NCBI RefSeq assembly: GCF_010731815.2
Contig: NZ_AP022592.1
Coordinates: 124,001-188,000 of the forward strand
DNA: 64,000 nt
From: Mycolicibacterium arabiense
GTDB taxonomy: Bacteria; Actinomycetota; Actinomycetes; Mycobacteriales; Mycobacteriaceae
Direction of reading: 5' to 3'
A model generated the notes under the pieces. That model saw only the letters and a program-made list of their open reading frames with translations, was not told where the DNA came from and ran no database searches. Position 1 is the stretch's first letter, and every line of letters begins with the position of its first letter. The position numbers and the translations under genes are program-made. Shown here piece by piece: positions 28,562 through 38,200 of this stretch.

Positions 28562-29569
28562 CTAGTTGTGATGTCCAGGGAGGTTGGTCAGCCGGGTGAC
28601 CGGTGGGCGGCCTCCGAGGGCGGAGTGGGCTCGGTGGTGATTGTAGAAGTGCAGCCAGCCTGGTAGCGCGGTGTTGCGTTGTTCGGTGGATTCGTAGAGT
28701 CGGGCGTAGGCCCAGCCGTCGGCCAGGGTTCGGTGGAATCGTTCGATCTTGCCGTTGGTTTGCGGTCTGTAGGGACGGGTTCGCTTTGGGGTGATGTGCA
28801 GTTCGGTGCAGGCGTCGCGCCAGGCGTAAGAGCGATAGGCCGATCCGTTATCGGATAGGACCCGCTCCACGGTGACGCCGCGAGCGGCAAACCACATCAC
28901 GGCGCGTTGCAGTACGGCGATCGCGGTGGCGGCTTTCTCGTCGAACTGGACTTCGGCATAGGCGATCCGTGAATAGTCGTCAATCACAGTGTGCACGAAC
29001 GCTATTCCGATCCTGGGGCGATAGTGCGTTGATTGGCCGCCACGCTCGCCGGTGCGGTGGCCGGTAGCGATGGCGTTGCGTTTGCTTTGTTGTCTGCCCA
29101 CGAACCTGTGGCCGCCGCCGTCGGGGATGTTGGCGAACTTGGTGACGTCGACGTGGACGAGCGATCCGGGATGAGGGTGTTCATAGCGGCGCAGCGGTTC
29201 CCCGGTGACGCGGTCGATGTAGGACAGTCGGTTGACCCGGCACCGAGTCAACACCGCGTGCACAGTCGAGGCCGGCACTCCGAGCCGTCCGCCGATCTGC
29301 ACCGGTCCCAACCGCTGTCGCCATCGCATGTCCACGATCCGCCGCATGACTAGAGGCGCAGTCTTGGTCGGACTGACGTGCGGGCGCGAGCTGCGATCGA
29401 CCATCCCGGCCGGGCCCTCGGCCCGGTACCGGTCGGCCCACTTCTTGGCGGTTCGCGGAGCGACCATGAACAACTTGGCCGCGGCGGCGTAGGTCCAGCC
29501 GGTCTCAACGACGAGCCGAGCAAGCCTCAATCGAGCGCGCGGGGTCAATGCAGCATTAGCGTGGGACAC
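28562..29569 (-). CDS. IS481-family transposase
   Basis: A 335-residue DDE transposase. GTG 29569 follows AGGAGG closely and starts at SHANAALTPRARLRLARLV, the usual IS481 N-terminus; the open frame upstream runs into the element's end. N-terminal HTH is followed by the RNase H core with HVDVTKF (Asp), LSDNGSAY (Asp) and TNGKIERFHRT (Glu). All catalytic residues are intact. The stop codon TAG is supplied by the ACTAGT target sequence just outside the inverted repeat. Confidence 0.93.
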   Translation of the reverse strand: MSHANAALTPRARLRLARLVVETGWTYAAAAKLFMVAPRTAKKWADRYRAEGPAGMVDRSSRPHVSPTKTAPLVMRRIVDMRWRQRLGPVQIGGRLGVPASTVHAVLTRCRVNRLSYIDRVTGEPLRRYEHPHPGSLVHVDVTKFANIPDGGGHRFVGRQQSKRNAIATGHRTGERGGQSTHYRPRIGIAFVHTVIDDYSRIAYAEVQFDEKAATAIAVLQRAVMWFAARGVTVERVLSDNGSAYRSYAWRDACTELHITPKRTRPYRPQTNGKIERFHRTLADGWAYARLYESTEQRNTALPGWLHFYNHHRAHSALGGRPPVTRLTNLPGHHN

Positions 29570-29683
29570 GAAGGCCTCCTGGTTGGTGAAGCGGTTTCTA
29601 GACAGCTCCACTTCACAACCGGAGGCCTTCCCTGTCACACAGGCTCACCGATACAAATCAGGACAACGTCCCTGGACATCACA
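28567..29683 (-). mobile_element. IS481-family insertion sequence, complete, with terminal inverted repeats
   Basis: An element of about 1.12 kb. Ends begin TGTGATGTCCAGGGA on both sides as inverted repeats (left from 28567; right ending at 29683) with one mismatch soon after. It is flanked by ACTAGT at 28561-28566 and 29684-29689, read as a target duplication. The target is itself palindromic, so the exact boundary is uncertain by a base or two. It interrupts the MBL-fold gene. Confidence 0.85.
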
Positions 29684-30406
29684 ACTAGTCGACCTCGCCA
29701 CCGTGGTCGGTGACCGCGGCTGGATTCTGCCGATGGGTGGGTACCTGGTCCGCTCCGGCAGCCGAAACATCCTGATCGACAGCGGAATCGGTCCCGGCGT
29801 AGCCGATGTGCTCGACGATTTGAACGACGACTCGATCCGACACCACCACAGCGCTCGACTGCTCGGCTCGCTCGCCCGGCGGCCAGCCGGTATTCGAGAG
29901 AGCCGCGACATGTGTTTCACCGCAACGACTTCACCGGACTCGATCACGTCAACGAGGAAAGTCCCGCTTGGGCGGGGGTTCGCAAGCACATCTTCGCGGT
30001 GTCCGACTTACTCGATCTCACGTCGCTCGACCGCACCACGATCGTCGACGGTGTCGACTTGAGACTGTTCGCCGGGCATTCGGCCGGAAACTGCATCGTG
30101 GAGGTCCACACCAACCAGGGCCCGGTCCTCCTTCTCGGGGATACCGCACACCACCCCGCCCTGCTCGTGGAAGTGGGCTGGACCGACCACGCCGACGAGG
30201 ACCCGACCAAGGCGGTACGCGCACGGATTCGTTTGGCGCGGGATCTGGAGGTCACCGGCGCGATCGGATGGGGTGCGCGTCTCCCGGCAACCGGGGCGGT
30301 CGCATCGTGCGAGACGGCGGCGAGCCGCGTTGGGTCCAGACGGGTCCTGAACACGTCTCGGCGGCAACGCCATAGCGGGCCACGGCCCGGCGAGGTCCAG
30401 CGTGGA

Positions 30407-31985
30407 TCACCGGACCGGCTGCCGGAAAGGCCGATGATCGGGTTCATTCGATCGGCCGATGATCCACTCCGATGCGCGCTCGGCGCTCGCGACCACCGTG
30501 GCATTCGTGTTCGCACTGATGATCTCCGGCATGACAGAGGCGTCGGCGATACGCAAGCCGTCGATGCCGTGGACGCGGAGGTCGCTGCCCACCACCGCCA
30601 GGGACCCGCTGCCCATGCGGCAGGTACCCACCGGATGATACGAAGTCCCGGAGGATCGCCGGAGGTAGTCGCGCAATCCGTTGGCGTCCACGTGCCGACC
30701 CGGCCACACCTCGCACTCGCGCCACGGACTCAGTGCGTCGGCCTCGCCGACGGACCGAGCAACGTCGAGGTAAGCGAGCATGGCCTTCAGATCGTCGTCC
30801 TCCGCGTAGTAGCGGGGGTCGATCACTGCAGGCGCGTCGGGGTCCGCGCTCGCCAACGTGATCGAACCGCGACTGGCGGGCGGCGCCTGGTGCGCGAACG
30901 CGATCGTGTAGCCGGTAACGGGCAGCGGGACGGCGAAATCCACACCAATCGTTGCGGGCGGGGCGGGCATGTCGAACATCATCAGGTAGACGTCCGGGGC
31001 GGCGCTATCGAACCTCCCGGTGCGCAGCATCGCACCGTTTCGGCACAACCCGTTGCTGGCAGAACGCATCGGCTGCCGTGCTGAGTAGACCAACCTACTT
31101 TGAATGTGATCCTGCAGATTCCGACCAACACCCGGTAGGTCGAGCACCACGTCGACGCCGACCTCGCGCAGGTGAGCCGCCGGCCCGATTCCCGACAGCA
31201 TCAACAAGTGAGGTGACCCCGACGGATCCCGCGGCGACCACCGCCTCGCCATCGACACCGACGCTGTGTAATGAACCACCCTTGGTGAATTCAACTGCTA
31301 CGCAACGACCTGCGTCGACTCGCAACCTGCGGACCGTTGCTCCCCCGATGACGTCGAGGTTGTCGCGACCCCTCACCGGGCCGAGGTATGCGTCAGCCGT
31401 AGTCTGGCGGCGGCCGTCGACGATGTTCATGTCGAAGGCGAATACGCCCTCTTGCTGGAGGCCATTCACGTCGCCGGTGGCCGGATATCCCGCCTGAAGA
31501 ATCGCCTGGCGAAAGGCTTCGGCTCCCAACCCATCCGGACTCACCTGCGTCACGGCGAGCGGGCCGGCAGTACCGCGAAGCGCGGGGTCCCTTCCGGCAG
31601 CGGTCTCGCTGCGTTTGAAGTACGGCAACATGTCGTCGTAGTTCCAGCCGACCGCTCCGTGCTCGGCCCAGCGATCGTAGCTCGCGGGATGCCCGCGGAT
31701 GTGGGCCATCGCGTTGGTCGCACTGGAACCACCGAGCACCTTGCCGCTCGACCAGACGTGCACCGCTCCCGCAGTGCCCGGTTGCGGTGCCGTCGTTCGG
31801 GCCCAATCCAGTCCGCTACCAAGTACTTCAGCCGGGAAGGCGTCGACGTCCGATACGGTGGCGGGTGCCGTCTCGGGACCGGCTTCCAGCAGCAGCACGG
31901 TGGCGTCGCCTTCGGAGAGTCGGCTCGCCACCACCGAGCCGCCCGTTCCACCACCGATGACCACGTAGTCGTAGTGGGATTGCAT
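30407..31985 (-). pseudogene. GMC oxidoreductase with a one-base frameshift
   Basis: The second GMC flavoprotein of the window. The N-terminal frame (from ATG 31985) has YVVIGGGTGGSVVASRL, SGKVLGGSSATNAMAHIRG and YDRWAEHG. The C-terminal frame has [24 protein letters not shown] and ISANTNATV. The frames meet at a run of four C (31217-31220). With three, the protein would read [17 protein letters not shown], exactly the family sequence. Homopolymer sequencing error or a true frameshift both fit. It ends 31 nt from the MBL-fold pseudogene, convergently. Confidence 0.85.
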
Positions 31986-32189
31986 GACGCTCCTTCGGCC
32001 GGGCGAGGCTTCCCGCAGGGAACGCAGAGATCGGCTCGGGCCGATGAGAAGCTCTGTCGTCTTCCCGTCCAACGTACGACGACCATTGCCGATGCAGGCA
32101 CACACCGGTCATGTGGGCCATTCGTTCCCCTTATGGCCTCCCGCTGTTGACCCCGCGGCACCCCGCCGCGGTCTTGGCGGACGCGCAGT

Positions 32190-32440
32190 AGTGCACGGAG
32201 GCCGGTGGTCATCCCGCGGGTGTACAGCGACGGGATCACTTCGCCGACGTCGGTCTGACGGCGTTGACACCTTCCCGACGATGTGTGGCTCCAGGGTACC
32301 CGCACGGTCGGGTGGCACGTCGATGTCGATGCGGCCCCAGGAATTCGGTCAGGACGGTCTTGGACCGGGTTTCGTTGCGGTAGCGGGCACTTCCATGCCC
32401 GGCCGGGTCGTGATCGTCGCACGCCCCCGCGTCGCGGCCT
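32190..32440 (-). mobile_element. Degraded IS256-family transposase remnant
   Basis: IS256-like phrases appear in three different frames in the right order on the minus strand: RNETRSKTVLTEF (about 32335-32385), DVPPDRAGTLEPHIVGK (about 32270-32320) and VIPSLYTRGMTTG (about 32205-32245). These correspond to the N-terminal third of IS256 transposases. No catalytic Asp/Glu region remains. Confidence 0.6.
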
Positions 32441-32585
32441 GGCGCAGCGGCTTCCGAGCCCGCGCGTCCTCGCGCACACACGGGACGTCGACTGCCCCCG
32501 CAGCGGCCTCATCGTCGGGGATCTGTGACGATTCCCCAGCCACGACGGTCTCGGTCATCTCGCGACCTTTGCATCCACGACACAC

Positions 32586-33266
32586 GCCAGAAGTCGTTGG
32601 GCCAGTGCATCATTACGGCGGCAGATTTCTAGGCGAGCCCCAATGCCCATTGGCGACACCGTGTTGTCCCGATGTCAATATTGATACGAGCTTCGGAGCA
32701 GCGACCGGTCCCTGCAGCTTGTGGTGCCGTGACATAGGCGGGCCGAATGGCAAGGAGTGCATTTTGGGCGGCCCGAACGACATATACGCCGGCTTCGGCA
32801 TTAAGAGATCGCGCGAAGGCGGACACGCTTGCCGCCGGCACCTCGCATCCATGTGCACGGGACGGGCTGATCCGCCTGCTGCTGAACCGCCAACTGCCTC
32901 GAGGGTACCGTGCGGAGGGTTGCGTTGCGCACCCAAACACGTTGCAGAACTCGATGATCGATGATGCTCACTTCGACGGAACGCGATGTTCCGACACTGC
33001 TTCGTGGGTCGTATGGGTGCGTGGGTGAACAGGATCGGTTGTGAGACCGCCGCAGCCTAGGACCGATGTTGCATTCTCTGAGGGGGTTCACTAAAGTCCT
33101 CCTCCATTCACGGGACTTCGCAATTCTCGCCAGGCCAAGGGACTTTTGGGCCAACTTGCTTGGTGAGCTGCGCCAGCTGCACCCCGCGCGGCTGCCGTGA
33201 ATACTCGAATCTACGTCGTCGGTCATCGTGGCTGCATGGCGTGTGAGCCGGAAGGGAGATGTTCGC
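32586..33266. other. Gene-poor stretch between IS remnant and secreted-protein gene
   Basis: About 680 nt. Long frames on both strands lack starts with ribosome sites and recognisable folds. It may be more IS debris. The last 100 nt include the GAAGGGAG site for the gene at 33267. Confidence 0.4.
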
Positions 33267-33686
33267 GTGAGGATTATCCCGGACATGCGTCTGGTGTCAG
33301 CGATAGGAATCGCTTTGGCACCCGTCGTTGCACTGAGCGCGACAGGAACGGCGAACGCGGCCATCGGCGCCGGGCGTGTTCAATTGTGCGCTCAGGGCAA
33401 TTATGCGGCCAGGCTGCAGTTCTACGATAACTCAGACGGTGACTACGGTGCGGGCTCGGCGACAGTGCAGGCGGGAACGTGCTACACGTTCGATGCTCCC
33501 CATTCGGGAGGCCAGCCGACACCGGTTTACGTCATCGGAATCAACAGGATCTCGTTGAAGGAGTTCACTGTTCCCGGGGGTCCCTTTAAGTCTTATCGGG
33601 ACAGCGGAGCGAAGCTTGCCGCGTTGGGGACGCCCGCCAACGCAACGCCCGTCAACACGTCGGCCGTGCAATACCCTAATCGGTGA
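33267..33686 (+). CDS. Small secreted protein of unknown function
   Basis: A 139-residue protein. GTG 33267 is chosen because GAAGGGAGA lies 7-8 nt upstream; ATG 33285 is an alternative. The N-terminus is a Sec signal peptide (MRLVSAIGIALAPVVALSATGTANA) with probable cleavage after ANA. The mature part of about 110 residues has two Cys (VQLCAQG and AGTCYTF) that could form a disulfide, and alternating beta-like segments. I do not recognise the family; the style resembles small exported actinobacterial proteins. It is isolated among IS remnants. Confidence 0.65.
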   Translation: MRIIPDMRLVSAIGIALAPVVALSATGTANAAIGAGRVQLCAQGNYAARLQFYDNSDGDYGAGSATVQAGTCYTFDAPHSGGQPTPVYVIGINRISLKEFTVPGGPFKSYRDSGAKLAALGTPANATPVNTSAVQYPNR

Positions 33687-33843
33687 GGCGGGACAAGATC
33701 AGACGCCTTGGTTCGGATTGTGGACAAGGGGTTGTGGCTGTGCGGCTGGTCAAGTGAATCGCAATGGATTTCCCGGAGGCTCGGGCTTGTCGGCCGCGGG
33801 GTGGGTTCTAGTCAACGTCGCAACACCGACGGACATTCCGAGG

Positions 33844-34215
33844 TTAGCAGAGTGGCGAATAGGTCCGCGGGACAACGGTCTTGGAGAACATTGCGGGGGG
33901 GTTGTTCAGTTCGTTCTCCACGGCCAGCAGGTGCTGCGATGAATGGCCCCGCAGGGTTACGCCCTTGGGGAAGTAGTCGCGTAGGAGGCCGTTGATGTTC
34001 TCATTGCTACCGCGTTGCCACGGTGAGCGGGAGTCGCAGAAGTAGACGGGCGCGCCGAGCTTGTCGGCGGTGGCGAGGTGACGTGCCATCTCGGTGCCCT
34101 GATCCCAGGTGATCGAGCGCATCAGCTCGGGCGGCAGGTCCTGCATGCGCGCTACAAGCGCGGCGTGAACCGAATCGGAATCGGCGCGGGGCAGGTGCAG
34201 CAGCCGCAGCATCCG
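33844..34215 (-). mobile_element. IS30-family transposase fragment (C-terminal catalytic part)
   Basis: Encodes the last third of an IS30-type DDE transposase: ITWDQGTEMARHLATADKLG (catalytic Asp), FCDSRSPWQRGSNENINGLL (catalytic Glu), and HLLAVENELNN. The N-terminal part is missing, cut at about 34215 where an IS481-type fragment begins in the opposite orientation. The last 20 residues no longer match the family, so the 3' end is also damaged. Confidence 0.75.
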
Positions 34216-35186
34216 GCTCTGGACGACCACTCCCGGTTCGTCGTGATGGCCACCGTCGTCGCCGATCCCGGAGCGCGCGCGGTGTGCGCGGCCTTCACCG
34301 CGGCGATGGCGGCCTACGGTGTGCCGTCAGAAGTGTTGACCGACAACGGGAAACAGTTCACCGGACGATTCACCAAGCCCTATCCAGCCGAGGTTCTCTT
34401 CGAGCGGATCTGTCGGGAGAACGGCATCACCACGCGATTGACGAAACCCCGCTCCCCAACAGCGACCGGCAAGATCGAACGCTTCCACAAGACGTTGCGT
34501 TGTGAGCTCCTGGATTCGGCGGGCCCCTTCGCCAGCATCGAGGCGGCTCAGGAGGCGATCGACGCCTGGGTGCACGGCTACAACCACAGCCGTCCACATC
34601 AATCGCTGGGGATGGCGCCGGCGACGGTATTTCGCCCGGCGCCCGTCGACGTGGTCCCCCCGATACCCGTGGTGACCGACCCGCTGGTTCCCGACGTCCT
34701 CGACGCCGTGGTCCCGCCGCGTCCCAGGCAACGCCTGGCTCCGGCCGCGGAGCACGCGCTGGGCGACGTCGTTCACGGCGTCGAATGGGAGGCGGTGCTG
34801 ACGCCGCGAGCGCGGCTCCTGCTGCCGGGTGATCAGCAGTTCAAGTTCACGCCGCGCTGGCCCGACGCGAGGTCACGGTGTGGGCCAGCGACCGCAGCAT
34901 CCACATCGTGCTCGACGGCGCGGTGATCCGCACGCGACCGTCACGACTGTCCGAATACGACCTGCGCGATCTGCTGGGGCGTGGTGCACGCATCGCCGGA
35001 CCCGAACCGGCGCGCGGCGCCGCCACTATCGACATGCTGACAACCAGCGCGGTGATCGAAATCGCGCGCACCGTCTCCCGCGACGGTGGGGTCAGGCCGA
35101 AGGGAAGGCGACAGGTGTACGACGAGCCAGACCGATCACCACCACGCGGAGCATCGCTGCAGGCGGTGCTTCCCCGCTCGAGTTGA
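34216..35186 (+). mobile_element. IS481-like transposase fragment, frameshifted
   Basis: Starts abruptly at DDHSRFVVMATVV, the first catalytic Asp region, and continues with VLTDNGKQF (Asp) and TATGKIERFHKTL (Glu), then YNHSRPHQSLGMAPATVF. The N-terminal HTH half is absent. Near 34860 the frame shifts: the C-terminal beta domain continues in another frame as ARREVTVWASDRSIHIVLDG and RPSRLSEYDL. It is a dead fragment. It abuts the 3' end of the giant gene region on the opposite strand. Confidence 0.75.
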
Positions 35187-35239
35187 ACAAGTTGGTGTAC
35201 GAGCGGGATCGCGCTCTTCCCCCACTCCAACCTGCCCAT
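35150..35239 (-). pseudogene. Start of a gene downstream of the giant gene, truncated by IS debris
   Basis: ATG at 35237-35239 has a good GGAG 6 nt upstream and reads MGRLEWGKSAIPLVHQLVQ before sequence that looks like the IS fragment's end (exact junction unclear, roughly 35110-35170). It starts 29 nt after the giant gene's stop, on the same strand. It would be the natural place for an accessory or immunity gene, but too little is left to recognise a family. Confidence 0.4.
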
Positions 35240-35268
35240 TAACCGCTCCAACACGTCCCCGGTCGCCG

Positions 35269-38200
35269 CTACGAACCCGGACGAGACCGCCCGTGAACCA
35301 CCAGGTTGTACAGCATGTCGGCCAACTCCTGGGTGTTGGCCCGCCGCTCCCGCTCACTCAGCGCCGCCCACGCCGCCTCCACCCGCCCGGCCAAGTGCGC
35401 CAAGCCCTGATCCGTCAACCGCGCACGCACCAACCTCCGAACCCGCTCCCCCCACCCGGGCTGGTCCGCAACGCCACCACTCGACGCCGCCGACTCGCCG
35501 CGGATCCACGGTGCACGAGACGCCGACGGCGAGGGGGTCGCGCCCACGGCGGACTCATCGGCCGGTTCGCTCTTCACCTCGTCCGCGCGGTTGTGCAGAT
35601 CGGCGAAGATCCGCAGGTACTGGGACCCGTAATTGACCCAGATCTGATCCCCCGGCCGCAGATTCGCCAACCCGACCAACACCATGACCGTGCGATCAAG
35701 CGACACACCCTGCGCGCTGGTCATCGTCACCGTGAACGGCATGAACGCGGCGTTGACACGACCGCCGTCGTACTCCGTGGCGTCGGGCAGCAACGGCGTA
35801 TTGGCGAAGGCCACCCCGTTGGTGGCGCCCAACCCCGAATACTTGTTCCTCGAGTTGGCCTCCATCAGATAATCACCGAAACGCGGCAGGTTCGTCGCCA
35901 CGGCGTCTTCGTCGGCGCGGGTGCGCAACCACGCCCCCATGTAGATCCCGAGAATGTGACCCTCCACCCCGTGCAGGTCGGATTCGGCCACCTCATCACC
36001 GGCGAACAACCCGTACTGACCGATCAGCATCCGTTCGTGATCGAGCAGACCGTCGGAGACAGTCAACCGCCGCGTCCGCGTCCGACGCGACAACAAACTG
36101 CGCTGCCCGACCCCCGCCCCGGCACCGGAATTCGCGATCAACGTCGACATCTCGTCGTGCACCTCGTCGACCAGACCCTGTACTGCCGCCACCATCGCCG
36201 GGGTGAGCTCCTGGCGCGGCCCCCGAATGCCCGCATGCCGCGCCGCATCCGAATGCGGACGGACCGCCCGCACCCGCACCAGCGGCGAGACGAACCCCGC
36301 CTCGTCGGCGAAATCCGAATGCACCCGATGCAACGGATCAACCGGATCACGCAACGGGAACACCGAATCGTTACCGCCGATCGGCTCCATCCGATGGTGC
36401 ACCAACAAAGACTCCACCCGCCCCGACTCATCGACGACCGGCACCCACTCCCACCGACCGGTCACATCGTTGAACGCCACCGCACGATGCCTGACGAACG
36501 CCGTACGCGACTGATCCAGCAGATCCCCCTCCACCCACCGATCGCTCGGACGCTCCACCCCACCCACCGACAACGCCTCCGACGCCCCCGGCACCGACTC
36601 CTCCAACACCTCCGGCACCGACTCCGGAGCGCGCTCAACACCCTCGTCACCCGAGGCCGCCGACCCCGATGCATCCGACCCGTGCTGCCGGACGGTCCGT
36701 AACCGCTTGGCGGCCGGCTCGGACGCGGACGCGTCGTCACTGCGGTCCCGCCGCCGTCGGCCGCTAACGCCGCCCGACTCGCCGGAACCGGGCCCGGACA
36801 CTGGAACCGACGACTCGACCCCGGCCGGACCCTGCGCCCTCACCCCCCCGTCGCTCGCCACCGCCGGCGTCGACCCGGCCACCACCGCCGACGACGGCCC
36901 GGTGACCACCGCCGCGCCGACGGTGGTGCTGCCGTCGTAATGGCCGTACCCGTCGTAAAACACCCACACGTGCTCACCGCCCCGAGGCCCGAACCTCGCC
37001 CGCACGGCGCCGGACGCCCCGTCGAGCACGCGCACCTCCACCCCCAACACATGAGCCACCAACCCCGCGAACATCTCCCCCACGGCGCTGTCCCACCGTT
37101 GCGGCCACTCCTGCACGGCCGTGCGCAGCGCGGCACGCTCCCCCGGCACCAGAAGCTCGTTTTCGTACAGGAAGCCCAAGAATTCGTTGACCAACTGCTC
37201 ATCGGTCAACCCCGGATCCGCGACCTGCGCACGCCACAACCCGGCGTACTGCTCACCGGCCAGCTCCTCCAGCCGGCGACGCAGAGCATCCCCGACGAAC
37301 GGCTTCAAAGCCGTGCGAAGCGCCCCGGCCCGCACACCACGGTAATGACGCACCGCGTCCGCAGGGATCGCTGCGCCACTGTCGACGAACCGCACCACCT
37401 CCCGATGCAGCTCGCGCACCCCGTCCGCGAACGTCCGGCCCCCGCCCAAACGCGCGATCCGGACACTGGGCGGCGCACTGTGCAACACCGACGACAACAG
37501 ACACCACCCATCCGGCCGAATACCAAGCCTGCGCAACCCCGCCGGCACCACCGGATCCGGACCCTCGCCGAACACCTCGGGCCTCTCGACCGGAGCCACC
37601 GCTGCACGCGTTCCCTCACCACTTCCGACGCCGGCCCCGGAGCGTCGGACCCCTGAAGACCCCGCACCCCCGGGGGACTCGGACTCCAGCCCATCACCCG
37701 ACCCACGGTGATCCCCGCTCGTTGCACCCGTCATCGGATGCGGCGACACCACACCCCGAACACCGCCGCCAACGGCACGGGCCACCGCCGGCAGCCCCAC
37801 CGACCCGTCAGCACCCGCCACCACCGACGCGCCGGCACCCCCCGGAACCGACCCCCCCGCGCCCGAACCCAGACCCGCGTCGATCAGCCGCACCCGACGC
37901 ACCGTCGGCACCCTACCCCTGCGATACGGATTCTCGCGCCACGCCCGACCCACGTCGATCACCCGGACGTCCCCGGTGCCCGGCACCGGCCCCGGCCTCA
38001 CCCTCGGCCCGATCCATTTGCTGGGCGAGGGTTCGTCGAGGAAGGCGTGCCCCAGAAGCACCCCGAGCGCCTCCTCGGGCACCGCGCGATACTCGTCAAC
38101 CTCGTTCTCGATCCCCCCCGTGGCGCCGACCCGCACCCTCAGGATGAACGTCACGGTCACACGATTGTTGTGCGTACCGAACACCGCCCACACCCGACCC

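Larger units (their letters stand above)
28470..30375 (+). pseudogene. MBL-fold metallohydrolase destroyed by IS481 insertion and frameshifts
   Basis: The 5' piece (28470-28564, after GAGGAG) encodes MAINRLDYLDDAELG. Past the IS the frame resumes with LVDLATVVGDRGWILPMGGYL and ILIDSGIGPG, the opening strands of a quorum-quenching/MBL-type hydrolase. A shift near 29880 leads to VFHRNDFTGLDHV and LRLFAGHSAGNCIVEV, then GPVLLLGDTAHHP. A last shift near 30290 leads to a plausible end at 30375. The HxHxDH zinc motif expected near 29870 is missing, so no active enzyme can be made. Confidence 0.8.

Noticed and set aside
32801..33364. 187-codon minus-strand frame as a possible protein
   Set aside because: Low-complexity Arg/Ser composition, and it overlaps the signal peptide of the better-supported secreted protein on the plus strand.
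35086..36702. Long plus-strand open frame opposite the giant gene
   Set aside because: Pro/Arg/His-rich, no ribosome site, and exactly antisense to recognisable domains; it is a codon-bias shadow.
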